Shown here piece after piece: positions 17,379 through 24,188 of a stretch of DNA of 64,000 nt (its first letter is position 1; each line of letters starts with the position of its first letter). Source of the stretch: Pelagerythrobacter aerophilus (GTDB lineage: Bacteria; Pseudomonadota; Alphaproteobacteria; Sphingomonadales; Sphingomonadaceae); NCBI RefSeq assembly GCF_003581645.1, contig NZ_QXFK01000017.1:1-64000 (forward strand), in the 5' to 3' direction. The notes beneath the pieces were generated by a model. That model saw only the letters and a list, made by a program, of their open reading frames with translations, made no database searches and was not told the DNA's origin. The translations under genes and the position numbers were made by a program.

Positions 17379-17770
17379 TATCTTCCAGTCCAAACGGGGC
17401 CTGTTAGTTTTTCGGCGAAGTGCCAGGCCAACGTCCTGTCCGTGAACAGCTTGGCCTCAAGCTGTCATTTTAACTTCTCGCAGATCAAAAAATCCGGGGC
17501 TGCGATCGGCATAGTAATCCCCACGCCTCAGGCGCAGTGTGTTGGTGACACAGCCAAGTCGCTGAAGGATGGTCCGCTTGCCTTTCTTGGCCCTTTGACA
17601 TCACGTACCAGAGCGAGGTTAGGCGGCGGCTGCTTCGGCGCGAGCGACTTGAACTGTAAGTTGGAGTGGCCAAAAGAGTGTATCCGTATCCGGCGCTAGG
17701 CAGGTTCCCGCTCTTTCGTCCTGCTTTGCTGTGAATAAGGCGCTATTCACCGCACGCTTTGCGATGAATG
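17379..17770. other. Lower-GC stretch without a convincing gene
   Basis: This roughly 390-bp stretch between tRNA-Thr and the Fic promoter is noticeably less GC-rich than the surrounding genome. Open frames exist on both strands (for example minus-strand 17485-17673), but none has a credible start with ribosome binding site, and one plus-strand frame runs through the tRNA. I see no integrase, transposase or clear att repeat of the tRNA 3' end. It may be remnant DNA of an integration event. Confidence 0.5.
17731..17750. promoter_or_regulatory. Inverted repeat upstream of the Fic promoter
   Basis: GTGAATA-AGGCGC-TATTCAC is a perfect 7-bp inverted repeat with a 6-bp spacer, ending 20 bp before the predicted -35 box of the Fic gene. 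Its size suits binding by a dimeric regulator. No regulator gene is adjacent, so the function is inferred only from position and symmetry. Confidence 0.4.
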
Positions 17771-17823
17771 TTGCGTGTGCGGCGATTGGAGCCTATAATC
17801 GCCGCAGGAGATGCGGCGATTAT
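17771..17823 (+). promoter_or_regulatory. Sigma70-type promoter of the Fic gene embedded in nested repeats
   Basis: TTGCGT at 17771-17776, a 17-bp spacer and a perfect TATAAT at 17794-17799 form a strong housekeeping promoter. The sequence TGCGGCGATT occurs at 17778-17787 and again at 17812-17821; between them lies the inverse AATCGCCGC at 17797-17805. The central arm can pair with either flank: 9 bp on the left, 11 bp on the right (ATAATCGCCGC/GCGGCGATTAT, 17795-17823). The right palindrome spans the -10 box, the ribosome binding site AGGAG (17806-17810, in the loop) and the first two bases of the start codon. This is best read as an operator that blocks polymerase, possibly also an RNA hairpin if transcription starts further upstream. 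Confidence 0.7.
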
Positions 17824-18937
17824 GTCCTTTATTCACGAGAATGCGAACTGGCCGCAGTTCGGCTGGAACAGTGATGTCCTGTCACCTGTGCTTGCCGCCC
17901 TGCGGTATCGCGAAGGGCAACTGATAGGCCGAATGCAAAGCCTGGGCTTCGCTTTTAGGCAGGAGGCAAGTCTAAAGACTTTGACCGACGATGTGGTCAA
18001 ATCGTCCGCGATCGAAGGAGAAAACTTGAACCCTGAGGAAGTTCGGTCGTCTATCGCGCGTCGCCTGGGGTTGGATATAGGCGGGCTCGTTGAATCGAGC
18101 CGAAACGTTGACGGCATCGTTGAGATGATGCTCGATGCCACCCAAAGGTTCGCAGAGCCATTAACCCGCGAACGTCTCTTCGGCTGGCATGCCGCACTGT
18201 TTCCTACCGGGCGGAGCGGAATGCAAAGAATAACCGTCGGTGACTGGCGGCCTGAAGAAGCCGGGGCAATGCAGGTGATCTCTGGTCCCTACGGACGGGA
18301 GAAGGTTCATTTTGAAGCGCCCACAGCTGACAGGCTTCAGTCCGAAATGGCCAGATTTCTGGAGTGGTTCAACGCTCCCTTCTCAACTGACCCCGTCCTG
18401 CGAGCCGGGATCGCGCATTTCTGGTTCGTCACTATTCATCCCTTCGAAGATGGCAATGGACGCATCGCGCGTGCCATCGCCGACATGTCGCTTGCGCGCG
18501 CCGATGGCAGCAAGGACCGCTTTTACAGTATGTCCGCTCAGATCGAGGCCGAGAGGAGAGATTATTACGATCGGCTCGAAACGCAGCAAAGGAATGGGCT
18601 GGATATAACGCCGTGGCTGAACTGGTTCCTCGATTGCCTAGGCCGCGCCCTCGACAGGGCCGAGGCGATTCTGGAAGCGGTACTCTACAAGGCTAAGCTC
18701 TGGGACAAGGTCAACCATCACCCGGTGAATCAGCGGCAACGACTGGTCATCGATCGGATGCTCGAAGATGGCTGGGAAGGCCATCTGAACACGTCGAAGT
18801 ATGCTAAGCTCGCAAAATGCTCGACCGACACTGCCTTGCGAGACATTCGAGACCTCCTTCAAGCTGGCGTTCTGTTCCAGAATGTAGGCGGAGGCCGGAG
18901 TACGAGTTACAGACTGGCTGGCGCCGGGGACCTCTAG
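17822..18937 (+). CDS. Fic-domain protein (DUF4172 N-terminal domain), probable AMP-transferase
   Basis: A 371-residue Fic protein expected to transfer AMP or a similar moiety onto a target protein. The Fic core motif HPFEDGNGRIAR is intact at residues 206-217, with the catalytic His206. An N-terminal helix carries SSAIEG at 61-66, which fits the (S/T)xxxE(G/N) inhibitory motif of self-inhibited Fic proteins, so activity is probably held back by Glu65. The N-terminus (MSFIHENANWPQFGW) matches DUF4172, and the C-terminus looks like a winged helix (LNTSKYAKLAKCSTDTALRDI). ATG 17822 is chosen because the promoter and AGGAG lie just upstream; an in-frame ATG at 17768 would place the promoter inside the gene. 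Codon use is less GC-rich than neighbours, suggesting transfer. Confidence 0.88.
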   Translation: MSFIHENANWPQFGWNSDVLSPVLAALRYREGQLIGRMQSLGFAFRQEASLKTLTDDVVKSSAIEGENLNPEEVRSSIARRLGLDIGGLVESSRNVDGIVEMMLDATQRFAEPLTRERLFGWHAALFPTGRSGMQRITVGDWRPEEAGAMQVISGPYGREKVHFEAPTADRLQSEMARFLEWFNAPFSTDPVLRAGIAHFWFVTIHPFEDGNGRIARAIADMSLARADGSKDRFYSMSAQIEAERRDYYDRLETQQRNGLDITPWLNWFLDCLGRALDRAEAILEAVLYKAKLWDKVNHHPVNQRQRLVIDRMLEDGWEGHLNTSKYAKLAKCSTDTALRDIRDLLQAGVLFQNVGGGRSTSYRLAGAGDL

Positions 18938-19084
18938 CTCTGCTGATCTGATCCCCCCTCATCGTCCTAGCTAAACCATAATTCGGCCCTGAGCGGCGCT
19001 CATCATAGGGAAGCACGCCCTCCTTCTACCCGCTAGCGCAACAAACCCTTGCTGCGCCAAGCCGTCTTAGCCATGTAAGGCACC

Positions 19085-19552
19085 ATGGACGAAAGCGACG
19101 CGCTGACCCCGCTGCATCCGAACCACGTCAAAGTGATGCGGGTGGCGACGCTGCTCGCCGCGGTTCCGTTCGTGATTGGCGCGCTCGTGCTCGAGGTCGC
19201 CGACGTCTTGCCGACCGGCGTGTTCATCGTGCCCGTGCTGCTCGCCGCTGCATTCATCGTGATCCGCGTGCCGCTGCGGCGCTATGCGGCGCGGGGCTTT
19301 GTGATGAGTGAGGACCGGCTGCGCGTCGTGCGGGGGCTGTGGTTCCGCTCGGACAGCGTGGTACCGTTCGGGCGGGTGCAGCATATCGACGTTCACCAGG
19401 GGCCGCTGGAGCGTGCCTATGGCCTGGCGACGCTGACGCTGCATACGGCTGGATCGCACAACGCCTCGGTCTCGCTGCCGGGGCTTGCCGACGCGGACGC
19501 GCGGGCCATGCGCGAGACGATCCGGGCGCAGATCAGGCGCGACACGATGTGA
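19085..19552 (+). CDS. PH-domain membrane protein, YdbS-like
   Basis: A 155-residue membrane protein with two adjacent hydrophobic segments (residues about 18-60) followed by a bacterial PH-like domain (bPH2): GFVMSEDRLRVVRGLWFRSDSVVPFGRVQHIDVHQGPLERAYGLATL is the landmark at residues 77-125, named here for position only. Such proteins occur as YdbS/YdbT pairs. The stop overlaps the GTG start of the partner gene by 4 bp. Function of the pair is poorly defined; roles in envelope processes have been proposed for related proteins. The downstream partner supports the assignment. Confidence 0.82.
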   Translation: MDESDALTPLHPNHVKVMRVATLLAAVPFVIGALVLEVADVLPTGVFIVPVLLAAAFIVIRVPLRRYAARGFVMSEDRLRVVRGLWFRSDSVVPFGRVQHIDVHQGPLERAYGLATLTLHTAGSHNASVSLPGLADADARAMRETIRAQIRRDTM

Positions 19553-21075
19553 CCGAGTCGGCCGACACTCCCGGCAGCGGTGAACGGCGAACCGAACCGG
19601 TAGGCCTGGTCCTCAGCGCGATCTCGGGCCTGCGGCAGACTGTCCCCGCCGTGCTCGCGATGATCTTCGTACTGCGCGATCAGGGTCACTGGCTGCTCGC
19701 CGCAGTGCCGCTCGCGCTCGTGCTGCTGGGGGTGAGCGTGTTCGTGGCTTGGCTCCAGTGGCACCGGCTGACCTACCGCGTCGGCGCGGAGGACATTCGT
19801 GTCGAGAGCGGAGTGCTCAGCCGCGCGGCGCGTTCGGTGCCTTACGAGCGGATCCAGGACGTCAGCCTCGAGCAGGGGCTGCTCGCGCGGATGGCCGGTC
19901 TGGTCGAGGTGCGCTTCGAGACCGGCGCCGGCGGTAAGGACGAGCTCAAGCTTGCCTATCTCAAGGAAGCCGAAGGCGAGCGGCTGCGCGAAGTCGTCCG
20001 CGAACGCAAAGATGGCGCAGCCGTCGAAGCGGGCGAGGCCGAAGCCGGCGCAGGCGAACTCGCCCCCGAAGTCCTGTTCGCAATGACACCGCGCCGGCTG
20101 GTTACCTTCGGGCTGTTCGAATTCTCGCTCGCGGTCGTTGCGGTCGTCGCCGGTGCGGTGCAGCAGTTCGATTTCCTCCTGCCGTTCGATCCGTGGGACT
20201 TCGACGAATGGCAGGAACGGCTGGCGGGCCCAGGGTCGTGGCTGGCGGGCCTTGGGAGAACCGCGCAGATCGTCGGCGGGATCATCGCTGCCGGGTCGCT
20301 GCTCCTGCTCGGCTTCGCGACGGGGCTGGTCCGCACCGTGCTGCGCGACTGGGGCTTCACGCTGGAGCGGACCGCCAAGGGCTTCCGCCGCCGCCGCGGA
20401 CTGCTCACCCGCACCGATGTGGTTATGCCCGCCCACCGCGTGCAGGCGCTCGCATTCCGCACGGGAATCGTCCGCCGCCGATTCGGTTGGCACGGGCTCA
20501 AGTTCGTCAGCCTCGCGCAGGATGCCGGCGCGTCGAGCCACGATGTCGCGCCCTTCGCCCGGTGGCACGAACTCGAACCGATCGCGCGCGCCGCGGGCTT
20601 TGCCATGCCGACCGAGGACCTCGACTGGCATCGGGCGGCATTGCGCTACCGCATCGATTCCGCGCTGCTGGCAGGCGTAATCACCGGAGGAATCGCACTT
20701 GCGGTGCTGGTCGCGCTCTCGACGACGGACGCCGCCAGCCCGCTCTTCGCGCTGATCCCGCTCGGCATCGCGCTGCCGCTGGCGGCCTGGCAGTGGTTCC
20801 TCTGGCGGTTCGAACGGCACACGCTCGACGATGCGCAAGTCTATGCACGCCACGGCTGGCTAGCGCCGCGCACCGATGTCGCCTCGCGCGTCAAGCTGCA
20901 CTCGGCCGAGATCGCGCAGGGGCCGATCGCGCGCCGGCGCGGCTATGCCACGCTGCACCTCGGGCTGGCTGGCGGGAAGCTGGCGATCGAGGGCATGCCG
21001 CTCGCCCGGGCGCGGGAACTGCGCGCGGCGATCCTGCACAGCATTACCGCGCAGGACTTTTCGCGCATCAACTAG
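19549..21075 (+). CDS. PH-domain membrane protein, YdbT-like
   Basis: A 508-residue polytopic membrane protein with three bacterial PH-like (bPH2) repeats. The first follows two membrane segments near residues 25-65 and contains VESGVLSRAARSVPYERIQDVSLEQG; the second has RRRGLLTRTDVVMPAHRVQAL near residue 285; the third has ARHGWLAPRTDVASRVKLHSAE near residue 440. Translation starts at GTG 19549 overlapping the YdbS stop (GTGA), which is the only start consistent with the pairing. The long in-frame extension upstream is a shadow of the YdbS gene. It ends convergent with the acetyltransferase gene, overlapping it by 8 bp. Confidence 0.82.
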   Translation: MTESADTPGSGERRTEPVGLVLSAISGLRQTVPAVLAMIFVLRDQGHWLLAAVPLALVLLGVSVFVAWLQWHRLTYRVGAEDIRVESGVLSRAARSVPYERIQDVSLEQGLLARMAGLVEVRFETGAGGKDELKLAYLKEAEGERLREVVRERKDGAAVEAGEAEAGAGELAPEVLFAMTPRRLVTFGLFEFSLAVVAVVAGAVQQFDFLLPFDPWDFDEWQERLAGPGSWLAGLGRTAQIVGGIIAAGSLLLLGFATGLVRTVLRDWGFTLERTAKGFRRRRGLLTRTDVVMPAHRVQALAFRTGIVRRRFGWHGLKFVSLAQDAGASSHDVAPFARWHELEPIARAAGFAMPTEDLDWHRAALRYRIDSALLAGVITGGIALAVLVALSTTDAASPLFALIPLGIALPLAAWQWFLWRFERHTLDDAQVYARHGWLAPRTDVASRVKLHSAEIAQGPIARRRGYATLHLGLAGGKLAIEGMPLARARELRAAILHSITAQDFSRIN

Positions 21076-21388
21076 CGGTCGGGGCGCGCAAGGCAGCCCA
21101 TTCGGGATGGCGGCGGAACTGCGCCTCGACGTAGGAGCATTGCGGCTCGATCGTGAAGCCTTCCGCCTTCGCATCGGCGATCAGGGCCTCGACCAGCGCC
21201 GCTGCGACGCCGCGCCCGCCGATTTCGGGCGGGACCAGCGTATGGTCGGCGATCCGTGCATTGCCGCGTGCCTTCCATGTCAGCCGCCCGACATGGTCGC
21301 TGCCCGGCACGTGCGCGCGATACTCGCCGTGCACCGGTGCGTCGCCCGGGCCGGGATGGCGGGTAATCTCGAGACCTTCGATGGCCAT
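21068..21388 (-). CDS. YjdJ-type GNAT N-acetyltransferase, short
   Basis: A 106-residue minimal GNAT protein. The acetyl-CoA binding region is visible in VPPEIGGRGVAAALVEALIADAKAEG, and the ending IEPQCSYVEAQFRRHPEWAALR matches the YjdJ-like subfamily (N-acetyltransferase of about 90-100 residues with a conserved Cys-Pro/Ser-Tyr-Val near the end). Substrate is unknown; in the human relative GATD1/NATD1 it is also unclear. Start at 21388 (MAIEGLEITRHPGP) gives a normal length. Its 3' end overlaps the convergent YdbT gene by 8 bp. Confidence 0.82.
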   Translation of the reverse strand: MAIEGLEITRHPGPGDAPVHGEYRAHVPGSDHVGRLTWKARGNARIADHTLVPPEIGGRGVAAALVEALIADAKAEGFTIEPQCSYVEAQFRRHPEWAALRAPTAS

Positions 21389-21439
21389 GAATGTCGCTCC
21401 TCTTGCGCTGAACGCTGCGGCGGCTAGACGCGTTCCGCT

Positions 21440-22447
21440 ATGTCCAGCGCCAAGCAGTTCCTCTCCGATAACGCCGCCGCGGTCCACCCGAAGGTGTGGG
21501 ACGCGATGCGCGCGGCCGATGTGCCCGATTCGCCTTACGATGGCGATGCGCTTTCCCAGCGGCTCGACGAGGCGTTTTCGGCCCTGTTCGGGCGCGACTG
21601 CGCGGCGATCTGGGCCGCGACGGGAACGGCGGCCAACTGCCTCGCGCTCGCGACGCTGGTCCAGCCGCACGGCGGTGTCGTCTGTCACCGCGAGGCGCAT
21701 ATCGAAATGGACGAGGGCGGTGCGCCCGGTTTCTACCTCCACGGCGCCAAGCTGCTGCTCGCCGACGGAGAGGCGGCCAAGCTCACGCCCGAAGCGATTC
21801 GCACGGTGATCGACCCGATCCGCGACGACGTCCACCAGGTACAGCCGCATGCGATTTCGGTCACCCAGGCGAGCGAATACGGCTGCTGCTACCTACCGGA
21901 CGAGCTTCGGGCGATTGCCGCGTTGGCGAAGGAGCGCGGCCTCGGTCTGCACGTCGATGGTGCGCGCTTCGGCAACGCGGTCGCCTTCCTCGGCTGCTCG
22001 CCGGCGGAAGCCGTCGGCCCTGCGGATGCGCTGAGCTTCGGCTGCATCAAGAACGGCGCGATGAGCGCGGAGGCGATCGTGTTCTTCGATCCCGCCGCCG
22101 CCGATCTCGCGCGCTATCGCCGCAAGCGGGCGGGGCATTTGCAGTCGAAGGGGCGGTTCCTCGCGGCGCAATTGCTGGCCATGCTCGAAGGCGACTTGTG
22201 GCTCGACAACGCGCGCGCGGCCAACGCAGCCGCGCGCGAGATCGCCTCTGCCTGCGGCGAGCGGCTGATGCACCCGGTCGAGGCAAACGAGCTGTTCGTC
22301 CGTCTCACCCCGGCCGAGCGCGAGGCGCTGCGCGCGCAGGGCTTCGCCTTCTACGACTGGGGCGCCGATGCCGCGCGCTTCGTTACCGCCTGGAACAGCG
22401 ATCCCGCCGCCGCGGCGGCGCTGGCGCGCGCGATCGGCGGCCTGTGA
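21440..22447 (+). CDS. ltaE: Low-specificity L-threonine aldolase family PLP enzyme
   Basis: A 335-residue fold-type I PLP enzyme cleaving L-threonine or allo-threonine to glycine and acetaldehyde. Key segments are present: FLSDNAAAVHPKVWDAM at the N-terminus, WAATGTAANCLAL, HIEMDEGGAPGF, the cofactor Asp in LHVDGARFGNAVAFLG near residue 170-180, and the Schiff-base lysine in SFGCIKNGAMSAEA near residue 203. The gene overlaps the next by 4 bp through a GTGA junction, suggesting coupled expression with the transporter. Confidence 0.9.
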   Translation: MSSAKQFLSDNAAAVHPKVWDAMRAADVPDSPYDGDALSQRLDEAFSALFGRDCAAIWAATGTAANCLALATLVQPHGGVVCHREAHIEMDEGGAPGFYLHGAKLLLADGEAAKLTPEAIRTVIDPIRDDVHQVQPHAISVTQASEYGCCYLPDELRAIAALAKERGLGLHVDGARFGNAVAFLGCSPAEAVGPADALSFGCIKNGAMSAEAIVFFDPAAADLARYRRKRAGHLQSKGRFLAAQLLAMLEGDLWLDNARAANAAAREIASACGERLMHPVEANELFVRLTPAEREALRAQGFAFYDWGADAARFVTAWNSDPAAAAALARAIGGL

Positions 22448-23364
22448 GCGAAACCACGGAGGGAGCGAAGCCGCACGCGCTGCTGCGCCTGCGCATCGCG
22501 CTGCCTTTCGCTCTCGTCGCGCTGATCTGGGGATCGACCTGGTACGTCATCACCGGGCAGATCGATGCCGTGCCGGCGAGCTGGTCGGTCGCATATCGCT
22601 TCGCGCTTGCGACACCCGCGATGTTTGCCGTGGCGCTGCTGATGCGGCGGAGCCTGCGCGTGAGTCGTGCCGGACACATGCTCGCAGTGCTGATCGGTCT
22701 GACGCAGTTCTGCGGCAACTTCAATTTCGTCTATCGGGCGGAGCTGCACCTGACCTCGGGCGTGGTCGCGGTGATGTTCGGCATGCTCATGGTCCCCAAC
22801 GCGCTGCTCGGCCGCTGGCTGCTCGGGCAGCGGGTGACGGGGCGGTTCCTGCTCGGCAGCGCGATCGCGATCGCGGGCATCGCGCTGCTCCTGCTGCACG
22901 AGGGACGGATCTCGCCGCTGGGCGGCAACGTGCTCCTCGGCGTGCTGCTCGCGGTGGGCGGTATCCTCTCGGCGTCGATCGCCAACGTCGTCCAGGCGAA
23001 CGAGACCGGACGGGCGCTGCCGATGGCCAGCCTGCTCGCCTGGTCGATGCTCTACGGTACGGCGTTTGATGTCCTGATCGCCTGGACCACCGCCGGGCCA
23101 CCGGTCTTCCCCACAGCCCCCGCGTTCTGGGCCGGGACCGCCTGGCTCGCGCTGGCGGGATCGGTGGTGACGTTCCCGCTCTACTACACGATCGTGCGTC
23201 AGATCGGTGCCGGGCGGGCGGCTTACAACGGGGTGCTGGTGATCGTCATCGCCATGCTGATCTCGACCGTGGTGGAAGGCTACCAGTGGTCGCTGCTGGC
23301 CGGTGCCGGTGCGGTTCTGGGCATGGCGGGGATGATCCTGGCCCTGCGCGCGCGGCAGGTTTGA
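22444..23364 (+). CDS. EamA/DMT-superfamily transporter
   Basis: A 306-residue inner-membrane protein of the drug/metabolite transporter superfamily. It has about ten hydrophobic segments and two EamA repeats; the first begins ALPFALVALIWGSTWYVITGQ and the second covers VLLGVLLAVGGILSASIANVV onward. The start is GTG at 22444, overlapping the threonine aldolase stop. Many DMT proteins of this type export amino acids or metabolites; coupling to an aldolase hints at amino-acid export, but the substrate is a guess. The first in-frame methionines downstream would remove the first membrane segment. Confidence 0.85.
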   Translation: MSETTEGAKPHALLRLRIALPFALVALIWGSTWYVITGQIDAVPASWSVAYRFALATPAMFAVALLMRRSLRVSRAGHMLAVLIGLTQFCGNFNFVYRAELHLTSGVVAVMFGMLMVPNALLGRWLLGQRVTGRFLLGSAIAIAGIALLLLHEGRISPLGGNVLLGVLLAVGGILSASIANVVQANETGRALPMASLLAWSMLYGTAFDVLIAWTTAGPPVFPTAPAFWAGTAWLALAGSVVTFPLYYTIVRQIGAGRAAYNGVLVIVIAMLISTVVEGYQWSLLAGAGAVLGMAGMILALRARQV

Positions 23365-23365
23365 T

Positions 23366-24136
23366 TCACGCCAGGCTCGCAAGCCCCTCTCGATAGGTCG
23401 GATAGCGCGGCTGCCACCCCAGCACGCGTTTGGCCTTGCCGTTCGCGACGCGGCGGTTCTCAGCGTAAAAGGCACGAGCAGGGGCTGACAGGCCCGCCTC
23501 GTCCAGCGATCGGAGCGGCGGCGGTTCCTGCCCGAGCAGTCGGCAGGCTTCCTCGATCACCGCATTCTGGCTCGCGGGCAGATCGTCGGCGAGGTTGTAG
23601 GCGCCCGGCGGTGCGTCGAGCGCGGCGAGCACGCCCGAGACGATGTCGTCGACATGGATGCGGCTGAAGACCTGGCCCGGCATGTCGATCCGGTGCGCCT
23701 TGCTCTCGCGCACGCGGTCGAGGGCGCTGCGCACCGGGCCGTAGATGCCGGGCAGGCGGAACACCCGCGCGCCGCGGACCAGCCATGCCGCGTCGGCCTC
23801 CGCGCGGGCGGTGCGCCGGCCGGACCCGACAGGTGCACTCTCGTCGACCCACGCCCCTCCGGTGTTCCCGTAGACTCCTGTGGAGGACAGGTAACCCAAC
23901 CACTGTCCGCCGAGCGCATCGGCATAGCGCGTCAGCACCGGATCGGCCTCGTCAGCCGGGGGGACCGACGAGAGAACATGCGTCGCCCCCGTCAGCGCCG
24001 CGCGGACTGCCGCCTCGTCGTCGAAGGCAACCGCGCCGCCGCGCCCGGTGCCGGTCACCGCCCATCCGCGGCTTTCCAGCGCACTGGCGACACGGCTGGC
24101 GGTGTAGCCGAGGCCGAAAATGAACATCCTATCCAT
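23366..24136 (-). CDS. NAD-dependent epimerase/SDR family protein
   Basis: A 256-residue extended short-chain dehydrogenase-like protein. The N-terminal Rossmann motif is MFIFGLGYTASRVASALESRG, with the unusual GLGYTA rather than GxxGxxG, as in the YeeZ-like group. The central YLSSTGVYGNTGG, FRLPGIYGPVRSALDRV and FSRIHVDDIVSGVLAAL segments are those of NAD-dependent epimerases. The substrate is unknown. It is convergent with the DMT transporter gene (2 bp gap) and divergent from pepN (52 bp). Confidence 0.82.
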   Translation of the reverse strand: MDRMFIFGLGYTASRVASALESRGWAVTGTGRGGAVAFDDEAAVRAALTGATHVLSSVPPADEADPVLTRYADALGGQWLGYLSSTGVYGNTGGAWVDESAPVGSGRRTARAEADAAWLVRGARVFRLPGIYGPVRSALDRVRESKAHRIDMPGQVFSRIHVDDIVSGVLAALDAPPGAYNLADDLPASQNAVIEEACRLLGQEPPPLRSLDEAGLSAPARAFYAENRRVANGKAKRVLGWQPRYPTYREGLASLA

Positions 24137-24188
24137 CCCTGCGTTCTAGCCGATGACGCCCGCAGCGAAACCGCCTAGGAGGATCGCC

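Noticed and set aside
17334-17699. A plus-strand open frame beginning inside tRNA-Thr
   Set aside because: It starts within the tRNA, lacks a ribosome binding site and gives no recognisable protein.
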